From Oscarella lobularis (lineage: Eukaryota > Porifera > Homoscleromorpha > Homosclerophorida > Oscarellidae), in assembly GCF_947507565.1 (NCBI RefSeq), contig NC_089190.1:2046001-2110000 (forward strand): a DNA stretch of 64,000 bases, in the 5' to 3' direction. The position numbers and the translations under genes were made by a program. This document shows, piece by piece, positions 48,731-60,437 of this stretch (within the stretch, counting starts at the first letter, position 1; each line of letters opens with the position of its first letter). The notes beneath the pieces are model-generated. The model had not been told where the DNA came from, did not search any database, and saw only the letters and a program-made list of their open reading frames with translations.

Positions 48731-50797
48731 ATGCACGTCGTCGAGTTTCTTCTTCTCCTTGCCGTCGCCGCCGTCGCCGAGGCCGATCGTCGCGATTGCC
48801 GTCTGAACGAAATCTACGCGAACATGACGCGTCGTCTCGAAGTGACGCCATCGCTCAACGTGACGTACGCGCACGACGACTGGACGTACGTCGAAAAACT
48901 CGCCGTGACGGCGTCGAATCTTCTCTCCACGCTCACGATCGATAGGCCGCCGGCGAACATCGAAAACGATATGGTTTATCACGTGCACGTGATGCGCGCC
49001 GTTCTGCAGGGCGCCGATCGCGTGCACGGCGCCAAACTCGTTTTCGATCCGGCCGAATCGCTCGCGCGAAAGTCGAGCGTCGGTTTCGCCATGGACGGCA
49101 CGCACGGCTTCATCTATCTGCTCGGCAAACCCGACCTCGATCGACTGATTCGACCGCGCGTGCGTTTCGTCGACGGCAGTGCGGAAACGCAACGCTTCTT
49201 CGCTCCCACGCGTGCGAGTACGCTAACGCTGCGCTACAATGCGTCGATGATTGCCGGGCCCGCGCGTCGCGTGACGCGCGCGCTCGTCGAACGCGAACAC
49301 GGTCACTGGACTTTCCCGTATTTCGACACGATGGTCGCCCAGCGCTGGATCGTCTCCTTCGTCGTACCGTTTCTCAAAGAAGAGAACGGCGTCTATAGAC
49401 GGCAGGGCGACGTCTATTTAGATATGCACATTGAAGACTTTGGAGTAAATCAGTGCGGTGTCAATATTCATAACGTTTCATTGAATGACAGTCATACCAA
49501 CTATGATAATCAAGATCCGTTTCATAATAGCCATCTCTGCGATGACGTCACGACCACGTGTCAACCGACTGGACGTGGACGATTCATTTTGGGGGAATAC
49601 GAGTGTCGTTGCAAACCCGGTTACTATCGACAACCGAACGCCACGTTTCGTCTCCAGGGTTTTCTCGGCGAAACGCTGGAGAACGAGTACAATCGTCTAT
49701 GTACGAACGATAGCGGAGCGAATCGGAGCGAAATATTTCGCGGGAAAATGTTCCAGTGCGTTAAATGTAAGCCCGGATGCGTGACGTGCGATTCCGATCG
49801 CGAGTGTTTGTTCGAGCGAAATTTTCACCTACGCAACGGCATCTTGGCGTTCGGCTGCGTCACCATGACGATACCGCTTCTCCTAATCGCCTTCGTCGTC
49901 TACAATCGAAATTTGAAGATAATTCGTTCGGCGAGCTTTCCCTTATTGATTCTCATACTAATCGCCGTCGAAATCAATCTCTCCAACGTCGTCGTGAATT
50001 ATTTTGAACCGATCAAAGCGCTGTGCATTCTAACGAATTGGATCGAACACGCGAGCTTCGTTCTTCTCTACGGCACTCTATTCCTACGCGTCTATCGCAT
50101 CGTTCTCATCTTCACGACCCAACTCGCGTCGATGAACACAATCGGCTCGAAAACCCAAACGAAAGATCTCCTAGTCAAACTCGTCGTCATGATCGCAATC
50201 ATATCGCTTTACCTCGTCATCTGGACCGCCGCTCGTCCGCCGAACGTTCGCGACGCCTACACGGGCGGCGACGACGATTTGCGCTTCGTCACGTGCGAAT
50301 CCACGTGGCTCAACTTCGCCGTCGGCGTCGCCTATGTCTGTCTTTTGGCGTGGGGCGCTTGGCTCGGATTTAAAGTGCGCAAAGTTCCGTCGACGTATAA
50401 CGAGAGCAAGTTGATTTTTCTGCTCGTTTACGTCGTCGTCGTGCTCTACGTTCTCTACGCGGCGCTCATCGTTTTCAGCCCCTTTCGATCGAATCCCGAT
50501 CATTCCTACGTTCTCGATTTCGTCTTTATCGAATTGCGAAATTTATCCGTGCTCTTTTTTCTTTTCGCGAATAAGGTGTGGGCGACGATTCGCGGCGACG
50601 GCGATCAGAAGGTTCTCTTCAATACGCGCTCGCTTACCGTCGATAAGAATCCTGATCGGAAGACGTCGGATTCCGGCACCGGTCGTTTGACGGCGCGCGC
50701 TTCGATTAATCAGAGCGGCAAGTTGATGATGATGGGACCGCGTAATTCGCGCGGTTCCAATAGTTCGGCGTCGTCCATTCGGAAGTTGGTCACTTGA
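48731..50797 (+). CDS. GPR158/179-like class C receptor A, intronless, 688 aa
   Basis: A seven-helix receptor resembling the orphan group GPR158 (glycine receptor mGlyR in mammals)/GPR179. A signal peptide (MHVVEFLLLLAVAAVAEA) leads into a Cache-like ectodomain with WTFPYFDTMVAQRWIVSFVV and VYLDMHIEDFGVNQC. The Cys-rich EGF-like stalk reads GRGRFILGEYECRCKPGYY and CVKCKPGCVTCDSDREC. Seven hydrophobic segments follow from about residue 375 (GILAFGCVTMTIPLLLIAFV) to about 620 (ELRNLSVLFFLFANKVW). The Ser-rich tail is short. A single uninterrupted frame of 689 codons stands out against intron-rich neighbours. Assignment rests on the Cache/EGF/7TM order and the G.G.F..G.Y.C.C..G.Y block; which ligand it senses is unknown. 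Confidence 0.85.
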   Translation: MHVVEFLLLLAVAAVAEADRRDCRLNEIYANMTRRLEVTPSLNVTYAHDDWTYVEKLAVTASNLLSTLTIDRPPANIENDMVYHVHVMRAVLQGADRVHGAKLVFDPAESLARKSSVGFAMDGTHGFIYLLGKPDLDRLIRPRVRFVDGSAETQRFFAPTRASTLTLRYNASMIAGPARRVTRALVEREHGHWTFPYFDTMVAQRWIVSFVVPFLKEENGVYRRQGDVYLDMHIEDFGVNQCGVNIHNVSLNDSHTNYDNQDPFHNSHLCDDVTTTCQPTGRGRFILGEYECRCKPGYYRQPNATFRLQGFLGETLENEYNRLCTNDSGANRSEIFRGKMFQCVKCKPGCVTCDSDRECLFERNFHLRNGILAFGCVTMTIPLLLIAFVVYNRNLKIIRSASFPLLILILIAVEINLSNVVVNYFEPIKALCILTNWIEHASFVLLYGTLFLRVYRIVLIFTTQLASMNTIGSKTQTKDLLVKLVVMIAIISLYLVIWTAARPPNVRDAYTGGDDDLRFVTCESTWLNFAVGVAYVCLLAWGAWLGFKVRKVPSTYNESKLIFLLVYVVVVLYVLYAALIVFSPFRSNPDHSYVLDFVFIELRNLSVLFFLFANKVWATIRGDGDQKVLFNTRSLTVDKNPDRKTSDSGTGRLTARASINQSGKLMMMGPRNSRGSNSSASSIRKLVT

Positions 50798-51141
50798 AGC
50801 TGGAAGACAGGAAAAAACTGAAGTTTTTGTCTTGCATGCCGTTATAGACTACTGTATTCTCTCTTGTAATGTACCGTCTGCTCTTACTAAGCATATTATT
50901 ACAGTATTGTTATGCAAGGACGCCGGTAACAATACGGCAGCTGTTTCTTTCGGAAAGAGAATGTAATAAGGACGATGCCGGCACGTAATCTCGTTTGACT
51001 CAGGCACCGCGCCGTCTGGTCAAATTATAACTACCGTAACAAGTCAGAAACGACATTTAGCAATTTCTATTGCCATAAAGTGAAAACAACGGTTATATAG
51101 TGTTGCAGATAACTTATAGTTCCAGACGCGGATATCGCTAC
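50798..51141. other. Shared 3' intergenic region between the two receptors
   Basis: 344 bp between converging stop codons. No gene seen; presumably 3' UTRs of both receptors. Confidence 0.5.
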
Positions 51142-53616
51142 TTAGACGATAATTTCCTCGCCAAATACATCGTCACGTGGCGGGACTACCTTATTAGTCT
51201 CTCCCCCCATGATCGGTTCCGGCATTTGTTCACCAGTCGGATTTTCAGCTATGTCTTCAAAAGCGGTGACGGCGGCAGCGGCGGCGGCGGCGGCGGCGGC
51301 GGAGTCCACGCTATCGCGTCGCCAATCCAACCAATGAGCTGCTAGCGTGCTCCACGATTTGCGCCTGCGCGAATCGTGTTTTCGCGCCGCTGCCGCGTCG
51401 ACGGGGGCAGCGTCGGCGCTCCTTCGTCGATTCGTCCGCAACTCTTTTATATCAGTCATAGGCAGGCCAGCGTCGTCTGCGCACGCGTCAGATGTGCTAC
51501 TCGGCGGGCTACTCATCCCACTCATCCCCGTCATTCGCGTACTCGTTGAACCGGAAACGCTAACTTTACGGGCCTTATTATCGCTATCCGACGGTTTTAC
51601 AAAAACGCCGACGAGTCCGACGGCGTGACTGGGCTTGGACTTTTGCTTTTGGCGCTCGTCCAAGTCATCTTTACGACGCACCACGAAATAAATGCGCGAG
51701 CCAATCAGCAGCGCCGGCGGGACGTCGCACGTGACGTGGAGGAGAAACGCGATTAGCGCGAGATAACGATTGCGTTCGGCGCTCTTTTCCAACGCGCCGA
51801 CGAGAACGGGCAAAACGACGCCGCCAAGTGCGAAAGAACTGGCGATGCAGAGCGCCGTCAATCGGCTCGCGATAAAATTCGTCGGAACGCCGTAGACTTT
51901 TACGGCGGCGGCGATCCCGGCAAAGAAGAGCACAGCGGCGTGAAATGCGTAAGAGGCGTAGAGAAAAGTGACGTCATCTTCTACGCAGACTTGTAAGTCG
52001 TTGTCGACGCTTATGGCGCGAAGTTCTGGCCGACTTTTCCACGTCCAAATCGAGAGAAGAATAATACATAGTATAGCGTAGATGATCATAATGGTAAGAT
52101 ATTCCTTTTGTCGACTTTCGTTCGCGAACGGCGCTGACTTATCGGCGTCGTTCCCGTTCCCGCGCTTTTTGTGCCGGTGCGCGCGCACAGTTTCTATGGC
52201 GTGGAGCACGAGACTGAGATAGAAGAGCGCAAAGCCGAGATGGAAGATCCATCGAAAGGTGAGACAAGCGCTCGCCGTTTCGTCGGCACCGACGCGAACG
52301 CACAGCGCAACGCTCACCGTTGCCGCGCCGACGATCATGAGAGCGAGAAGCGGCGGATTCCCCGTCGCAATCAACGTCTTATCGCGTCGCGCGATCACGT
52401 AAGCAACTGCGAGCGCGAATGCAACGATAGCGACGGCGCTCACGCAGAGCACCGTGTATCTCACCCACGTGGCGATGTAAAACACGCACGGCCCGCGACA
52501 GTCAGGACATTGGGCGGGACACGGTAGACAATAGTCATTAGCGACGACCTCCCGCGTTTCGAGAGCTGATCCATTTATTCCCGAGCGATTGTTATCGGTG
52601 AAGCGGTACGCCGAATAGTCCATATTCAGGTAATAACCGGCGAGGCAGAGACAAGCGTAGGAGGAGCGAACAAAACCGCGACCGGAAATAAAGTGACATT
52701 CGCTGGTTCGACGTCGACATAGGTGACTACCGCGAAACTGATCGTCGTCGTCGTCGTCGTCGTCGTCGCTGTCGCATTGATTTAGATCGACTAGAGACAG
52801 ATCGATGTCGATGGAAACGAGGCCGAGATAGCGTTTCTGGTTGACGTCGTTCGTTGAACGATCGGGTCCACTTTTGCCGAAGAAACCGATGCTGTTGCTA
52901 ATTATCCATCGGTTCGTGCCGCCGCAATCGAAATAGGGCCGACTCCACGTGCTATTCTCGTAGCGCAGATAGGGCGACGTTTCGTTCGTCACCGACTGAC
53001 TTACGGGAATGCGCCGATTGCCCATGTAGAAGAGATAGGCCACTTCGCTCGTTACCCATGGAAACGGTTGTTTTAGATGATCTAGCGCCGTCTTTTTCGC
53101 GCGTGCGTACCACTCCGACTTCGTGTACTCGTAGTGCAGAAAACTCAGCGCCGTCGTGCCGTCAGCGAGCGTTTTCGCGTAGACGCAGAAGTCGTCGTAC
53201 GGGTTCCCGGAACGATCGAGGTAGACGCCGTTCCCGAAGCAGATGCGCGCGCCGCTTACGCGCTCCTGCGCGACTACGTCATCGGCGAAGTGATACAGCC
53301 AGAGGGTGTCTTCGTACGCACTTCGTTCTAATTCATTAGCTGGCAACTTTTTTATGAGCGCCGTGCGATCGACAATCTCGGGATGCGCTGTTATGATGCT
53401 CGTTAGGGTATTCGCGAGATGAACCACGAGATCGGCCTCCGCTTTCCACTTTCTTCCGTCGTACGTCACGTTGAGCCGTTGCTCGGCGCCCAAACGGCAA
53501 TTCGTCTCCGTAATCGTATCGTAGCGTCGCAGGCCGTCGATTAGACCTCGTCGATCGGCGCCGCAGACTGCAACGCAAACAAATACGTAGAGGAGAAGAA
53601 CGAGACGAATCCGCAT
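51142..53616 (-). CDS. GPR158/179-like class C receptor B, intronless, 824 aa
   Basis: A second receptor of the same architecture, pointing at receptor A. Signal peptide MRIRLVLLLYVFVCVAVCGA, Cache-like ectodomain with WSRPYFDCGGTNRWIISNSI and YLGLVSIDIDLSLVDLNQCD, an aspartate run (about 52738-52765), then ISGRGFVRSSYACLCLAGYY and CLPCPAQCPDCRGPC. The ISGRGF...C.C..GYY block matches receptor A and GPR158 (GHGFVLGAYQCRC). Seven helices run from about residue 390 to 635. The tail is long (about 190 residues), Ser/Arg-rich with a run of about 11 Ala. The Cys in PYFDC, kept in the GPR158 group, is absent from A (PYFDT). The two proteins are divergent outside these blocks, so the duplication, if any, is old. 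No intron. Confidence 0.85.
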   Translation of the reverse strand: MRIRLVLLLYVFVCVAVCGADRRGLIDGLRRYDTITETNCRLGAEQRLNVTYDGRKWKAEADLVVHLANTLTSIITAHPEIVDRTALIKKLPANELERSAYEDTLWLYHFADDVVAQERVSGARICFGNGVYLDRSGNPYDDFCVYAKTLADGTTALSFLHYEYTKSEWYARAKKTALDHLKQPFPWVTSEVAYLFYMGNRRIPVSQSVTNETSPYLRYENSTWSRPYFDCGGTNRWIISNSIGFFGKSGPDRSTNDVNQKRYLGLVSIDIDLSLVDLNQCDSDDDDDDDDDQFRGSHLCRRRTSECHFISGRGFVRSSYACLCLAGYYLNMDYSAYRFTDNNRSGINGSALETREVVANDYCLPCPAQCPDCRGPCVFYIATWVRYTVLCVSAVAIVAFALAVAYVIARRDKTLIATGNPPLLALMIVGAATVSVALCVRVGADETASACLTFRWIFHLGFALFYLSLVLHAIETVRAHRHKKRGNGNDADKSAPFANESRQKEYLTIMIIYAILCIILLSIWTWKSRPELRAISVDNDLQVCVEDDVTFLYASYAFHAAVLFFAGIAAAVKVYGVPTNFIASRLTALCIASSFALGGVVLPVLVGALEKSAERNRYLALIAFLLHVTCDVPPALLIGSRIYFVVRRKDDLDERQKQKSKPSHAVGLVGVFVKPSDSDNKARKVSVSGSTSTRMTGMSGMSSPPSSTSDACADDAGLPMTDIKELRTNRRRSADAAPVDAAAARKHDSRRRKSWSTLAAHWLDWRRDSVDSAAAAAAAAAAVTAFEDIAENPTGEQMPEPIMGGETNKVVPPRDDVFGEEIIV

Positions 53617-53960
53617 GCTCAAAACGAAACGCGATACTGAACTGAAGCCGAGTGCGAGCCGATGGCACCTGATATTATTTCAGCGAGCGTTTCTAAATTA
53701 TAGGCATCACTAGAGAGGCGTCGCATTATCCATGAGATCCACAATTAGGAAATTAGCTCCAGATGTTCCGGCGCCCCACGCGCGTTCAAGTGTCGACTCC
53801 TTTTTCGTACGTGCGGCGCGCGAAAACCCCCAAAAACCCGATCCTTTATTAGTATCCCAACAGAACAAAAAAAAAGATTTCCTTCGATGTTTTGTCAAGT
53901 CGCGTAGAAAAGCATCCCACACTTCCGTGAATACGCATACGCTAAGGGAACTCCTCCCAC
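53617..53960. other. Intergenic between receptor B start and GIGYF stop
   Basis: No gene recognised. Contains overlapping open frames on both strands without family resemblance; should hold the receptor B promoter and GIGYF 3' UTR. Confidence 0.5.
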
Positions 53961-56900
53961 TCAAGAGACATCGTGCGCGCTCTTGATTTCGCCCTGATTG
54001 TGCCGCTCGCCGGCCGTCACGTTATAGCTGAGCAACGACGTGGCGTCGACGCGCTGCTGAACGCGTCGTCGCTTCTTACGACCTTTCTTACCGACGTCAG
54101 AAACCTGCTGAAATCCCGTGTCTCCTTCGGGCGTCCCGGATGATAGCCCGCCGCCGCCGCCGCCGGAGAGAGACGGAAAGGCGACGAGGGAGTCGGATGG
54201 CGGCGGTGCCGTTTGAGATTTGCCCTTTAGGAAGGGTGGAAAAAGAGAGAAAGTTACGGTTCCGATTACTCAATAAGGGGGAATGTTTTTCTAACTTTGA
54301 TGACATCCGCGACTGTTCGTGATTTCACGCTTCCGTGACGTTCGAGGAAGCCACGTGCGAAGTCTTTAGCGGCACCGGAAGTGCCGAGATAAGCGTCAAT
54401 GTATTCACAAATCTGTAAAAAAGTACGGGGGGAAGAGGGAGAGAAAATAAGGAAGCGACTCATTCATGCATAAATCAAGGAATCGAAACGCCGTACAGTA
54501 CAGGGAATTAATTATTTACGTAATGAATGAGGATTCCTATGCCTACAGTACTAGAAAGGCTTCGAAAAGGACGCATAACTTCGCGTTTACAAGAGATGGA
54601 AGCGAACCGTCAGCTTGGGTGTTTAATAAGGAATTGTGATCGCGCACAGAAAACAAAAACGGGTTTCCTTACCTCCGTCGCATTGTCCAACGTGGTCAGG
54701 AAACTAATGAAGCCGGAGACTAAGAGAGAAGAGCGTCTCTATGCGCATATTTTGAAAAAAATGAATATATCTTACTGTCGACAACTCGTTCGAACGGCTG
54801 CAGTTTTCTCTCGCACCAATCGCGTAATTCGTCGTTGGACGCGCTCTTCGCCGCCGCCTGAAAGTGCCGGCGAACGATTTCCTTTAGAAATAGAAAAGAA
54901 AAAGGGTCCCCCTCCCTCTCCGCGCTAAAAAATCGACTCTATACCTCGTCTCTCGTCTCCTTTCTCGTCTCGACTTTAGCCGCGCTAAACAAAGAGAATT
55001 AATTAAACTATATATAAATAGAGCGTTGAGACTCACTGTTTCTTCGTTTTCTTTGCTTGCGCTTGAAATCTCGGCGGCGGCGGCGGCGGAGCGTTGGTGA
55101 CGGCATCGCCGCGTCGTTCTTCGACCGCCGCGAGACTCTCATTCCAAAACGAAGCCAAACCGCCTTGCGTTTCATCGGGAGTCGAAGGTCCCCCTCCCCC
55201 CCACGCGCTTGCGCTTCCACTCCACGGGTTATTGGATCCCTGGAGAAATCGCTGTTTTGACGTCATTGTGACGTTGGGGTGGTGATATGAACCTGTATTC
55301 GTTGCGCTTGAGTTGGCTGTTTTGGGGGATTTTTGGACGACGTTGCTTGCTCTTGTTGTATGATCTGCGCGAGAGACGGAGCTCCCGTGCCGGTCGGCGG
55401 CGAACTAAAATCACTAATAATATTATATATATAAATATATATTTTTATACCTCCATTTGGGTGCGGGCTTGGGGTTTTGTTGCTTTTGCTGTTGTTGCTG
55501 TTTTTGCTGTTGTTGTTGCTGTTGTTGTTGCTAAATAAACGGTTAATATATTTCCTCTGGAATTGCTCTCCAGCATAAGAAACCTCTGCAGCAGCGGCGG
55601 CAATTTCTTGCTTCTGAATCTCAAGAAGAGACAGCTGTAGTTAAAAATCATTATTAGTAAATAATAATTATATTATTATAGATCACCTTTGGTGGTGGTG
55701 GCGGCATCTGTTTCTGCTCCATACGCAGTCGATTCAGCGCCTGCACTTGTCTCTGTCTAGCCGCCTCTTGCTGCCTGTAAAACACGAATAAAAAAGAATC
55801 CCAGCCCAAGAGACTCGCCCTCACTTCTGCAGAGCCAATTGCTGCTGCTTCTGCGCCTCCTCCTCAAGCTTCCTTATCTCTTCCTGCTTACGTTTTATCT
55901 CTTCTCGCCTCCGCTTCTCTTCCGCCTCTCGTTTCAATCGCTTCTCGTCCTCTAGCTTCTTTCTCCGCTTCTCTTCCGCTTCTCTCTTCAGTCGCTCCTC
56001 CTCTTGTTGACGTCGAATCCGCCCTTCTTCCTGATGACGTCGAATTCGTTCTTCTTCTTCTTGTTGACGTCGAATTCGTTCTCGTTCTCGTTCTTCTTCC
56101 TCTTCGCGCTGACGACGAAGGCGACGTTCGTTCTCTTCCGCTTTTTTTGCCGCCGCCGCCGCCGCCGCGACTTCTTCCATTTCCTTTTGAATGCGAGCCG
56201 CTTCTTCTCGTTTTCGTTCCTCTTCCCTAAAAGCCACTTGTGAAGGAAAGGCGTTTCCCCCCCATGGGATTTGGTGACGTCACACCGATCTTTTGCTGCT
56301 TCGTCCCAAGCGGAAAGAGATCCACTTCTCCAGATAGGCGCCGGAAGCATAGCCGCATCTTGAGGAGAAACGGATTTCACTGTAATACAATTCCCCAATT
56401 AATTAATCAATTAATTAAATAGACTATATAGGAAATTTATCAGGCAATCAATTCATAAATAAATAAATAAATAAATAAAAGTCTTACTCTGAACATCGGC
56501 CGACGTCCAAACGGGAGATGCGATCTCAGTCGAGCCGCGTGGTTTTTGAGGAGAAGACGGCTGCACTTTATCGTCGCTAACACGTTGTTTCTTCGTTTCC
56601 TGCAGTTGAACGTTCTGTTTCTGTTGTTGCAATAGTTGCTGTTGCTGCTGAAAATGAAGAAATGCCTAAAGAACGTCCTCCGTGACGTCATTTTGAATTA
56701 TTTCGAGGATTTCTACCTGCGCTTGAGCTTGCGCATTTTTCATGGCATCTAAATGCCACTCGTTCGCTCTCCCCTTCTACAATAACAATCCCCACACGCG
56801 TCAAAAATCAAATATTGATTTATGTACCACAATAGGTGGCGGCGGCGGCGGATTCATTCCCGGCTCAAATGGAATGCGCCCGTAAACATTAATCATTTCC

Positions 56901-58693
56901 CCTTGGGGAAAAAAAAATTATTATCATTATTATTATTATTATTATTGTATTTATCTTTTGGGCTTACCTAGGGGTTTCAGTTCCTCGTCGCATGCGCGTC
57001 GAACGAGCAAATTCATCGTAAAGTAGCCGCTATTGAACCAATCGTACATTTCAAGCCCAGTAAAGGGACCTGGAACACGCAAAAGACATCCCTATGAATA
57101 TATATGATATATACTTTCTTACCCTGCATTTCTCTCTGTGGATCCATATAGAACCATTGGGTAAATGACTCTGGGACGGGAAAGAGTCCCGTTGATGACG
57201 GTGGTGCCGGCATGAATATTGGCTGGGGAGACAATGGGGGAGGAGGAGGAGGAGGAGCGCTAACGGTTGCCATGGGTTCCGGTTCGACTTTTTTAATTAT
57301 GTCCTTTTCATCGTCCTATGGATGAAACATTGATTTCGATATGAATAATAAATTAATTAATAACGTGACCTTTACGACTCCATCCACTAAATTCTTTGTT
57401 GATAATTCGAGTCCCTTTAGCATGGAATCTTCCTCTTCCTCCTCCTCCTCTTTCTCCTTCTCCTCTCCTTCACTTGCAAACGTTTCCATGTCAACCGCCT
57501 GCTTCCGTATGACGTTTCCCGGCTGAGAAGTGCCAACTGATGAAGAGGGCATATTTATCTGACCACGCCCACGTCCTGCACTATAAAATTTAGGCAAAGG
57601 AACGGTCTCCTTCACGGGACCATCACTACGCGTCTCCTTGAGAGACATATTCGCTGTTTTTTCTTTAATCTGTTCCACGATGACGTCAGCAGAATCCGGT
57701 TTCCTCTCGACGTCACGTGGTGGAGACGAAGAGGAGAGCTTTGAACCTGAAAATTGGGTCACGTGATCATCCGAATGCAAGCGCTGTTTCGCCGCGTTGC
57801 CATGGTCCCTCCATCCATGTTTCGAACCTTAAAAAATATCCTCCTATTTTGATCACGTGGGATTCTGACGTCATTATTCTTACCCACAACTTGCCACGTG
57901 TCAGCAGGAGGCGATTTTAAATTCCACACGTCTTCCTCCTTTTCTGGCGGCGTTTCAGCACTTCTCCAATTAGACAAATGTTCGGATCGACTGGTGTCGC
58001 CGCCGCCGACGCTCCCTGACGTCTTTCGTCTTCCCTCATGTTCGAAATCCCGCTCCTCTGGGCCCTCGACGTCGCCGCCGACGCTCGCTCTCTGATAGGC
58101 CCCGCCCCCTTCCCTCTTCCCTATACACACACACACATCATAGAAATTATTTAATTATTTAATCAATAATTTTCTCACCTCCTCTCGACGCCATTCGCTG
58201 CGTGGCCACGCCCCCGCCGACCCCAACTCGTCCGGGAGCGGCGCCGCGCCCCGCGCGATTCATCCTCATTCTCATAACAATTTGACTGTTTACTCCAAGC
58301 GCTTGCGCTCTCTAGGGTCCCCTCCACATGACCACGCCCCCTCTTTTCTCGAGACCCAAACCTGTTCTTCGTCGTTGAGCGGTGCAAACGAGAGGGGCGT
58401 TATCGATTCGCGTCGCAACAGTTCGGAAAAGTGTTGCAATGCGTTCGGAGGCGAGATTCCCGGATTGAGAAGTGCGAGCATTTCTTCGCGTCCGTAACGA
58501 TGTTCGGCGAGCTTGAGCGGCGCGACGGCGATCGGTGCGCGCGCGATTCCGTGTTTCGTTGGCGATTTGAGAGGCGGCGGCTGATTTTGACCCGTATTCG
58601 CCATTTTTCGTAGCCTAGGAGATAGGAGACGTTTCTTAGCCATTCGAGTCGTTCGAAGACGTACCACTGCGGTCCGAAAGTCATGTCCGACAT
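53961..58693 (-). CDS. GIGYF2: GIGYF1/2, GYF-domain translational repressor scaffold
   Basis: GIGYF proteins bind 4EHP and repress translation and collided-ribosome mRNAs. The start at 58693 gives MSDMTFGPQW joined by a short intron to LRKMANTGQNQPPPLKSP, then PLKLAEHRYGREEMLALL, the family's N-terminal 4EHP-binding motif (ADYRYGREEMLAL). The GYF domain starts QWFYMDPQREMQGPF (about 57180-57060), with WFNSGYFTMNLLVRRACDEE around it in the next exon. A long Glu/Arg/Gln-rich coiled coil follows (56240-55820). The C-terminal part has CEYIDAYLGTSGAAKDFARG, a Lys-rich KKGRKKRRR, and ends LLSYNVTAGERHNQGEIKS, matching the vertebrate LLGFSVNASSERLNMGEIE ending. Stop at 53963-53961. About 18 introns. 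GIGYF1 and 2 are vertebrate duplicates, so the symbol is approximate. Confidence 0.93.
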
Positions 58694-58945
58694 GTCCGCT
58701 GTGCTGTCTAGAGGAGGAGAGATGACAGTTTCCTCGAAGGGGGGCTCACGCGATTAATTAAACGATCGTGCAGAAAAGAGTTCGCCGCGAAGGCTTTTGG
58801 GGGTGCTTTTGCTAGTCGTCGACGATCGTGCTTACATGAATCGTTTCCGAGTACTGTACGGTCGCTTGTTCTCTTTCCTAAACGTCCCGTATGTCTACAG
58901 TGTTACGTCACTCGGTCCCCGGCTATCGCGACGTCTGAATCACGA

Positions 58946-60320
<1,375 letters not shown>

Positions 60321-60437
60321 CTAGCTAACTGTGTATCCTTGTCTGTGTGCGTGTGTGTATTCACTGCATCCCCATATAAAGCACTACAAGTACGTACCTT
60401 ACCACTACTACTGAATGCAATAAAATACCTGCTACAA

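Noticed and set aside
55988-56398. Overlapping minus-strand frame of Lys/Glu/Asn repeats
   Set aside because: A frame shift of the GIGYF coiled coil exon; the other frame has the family's REEEERKR pattern.
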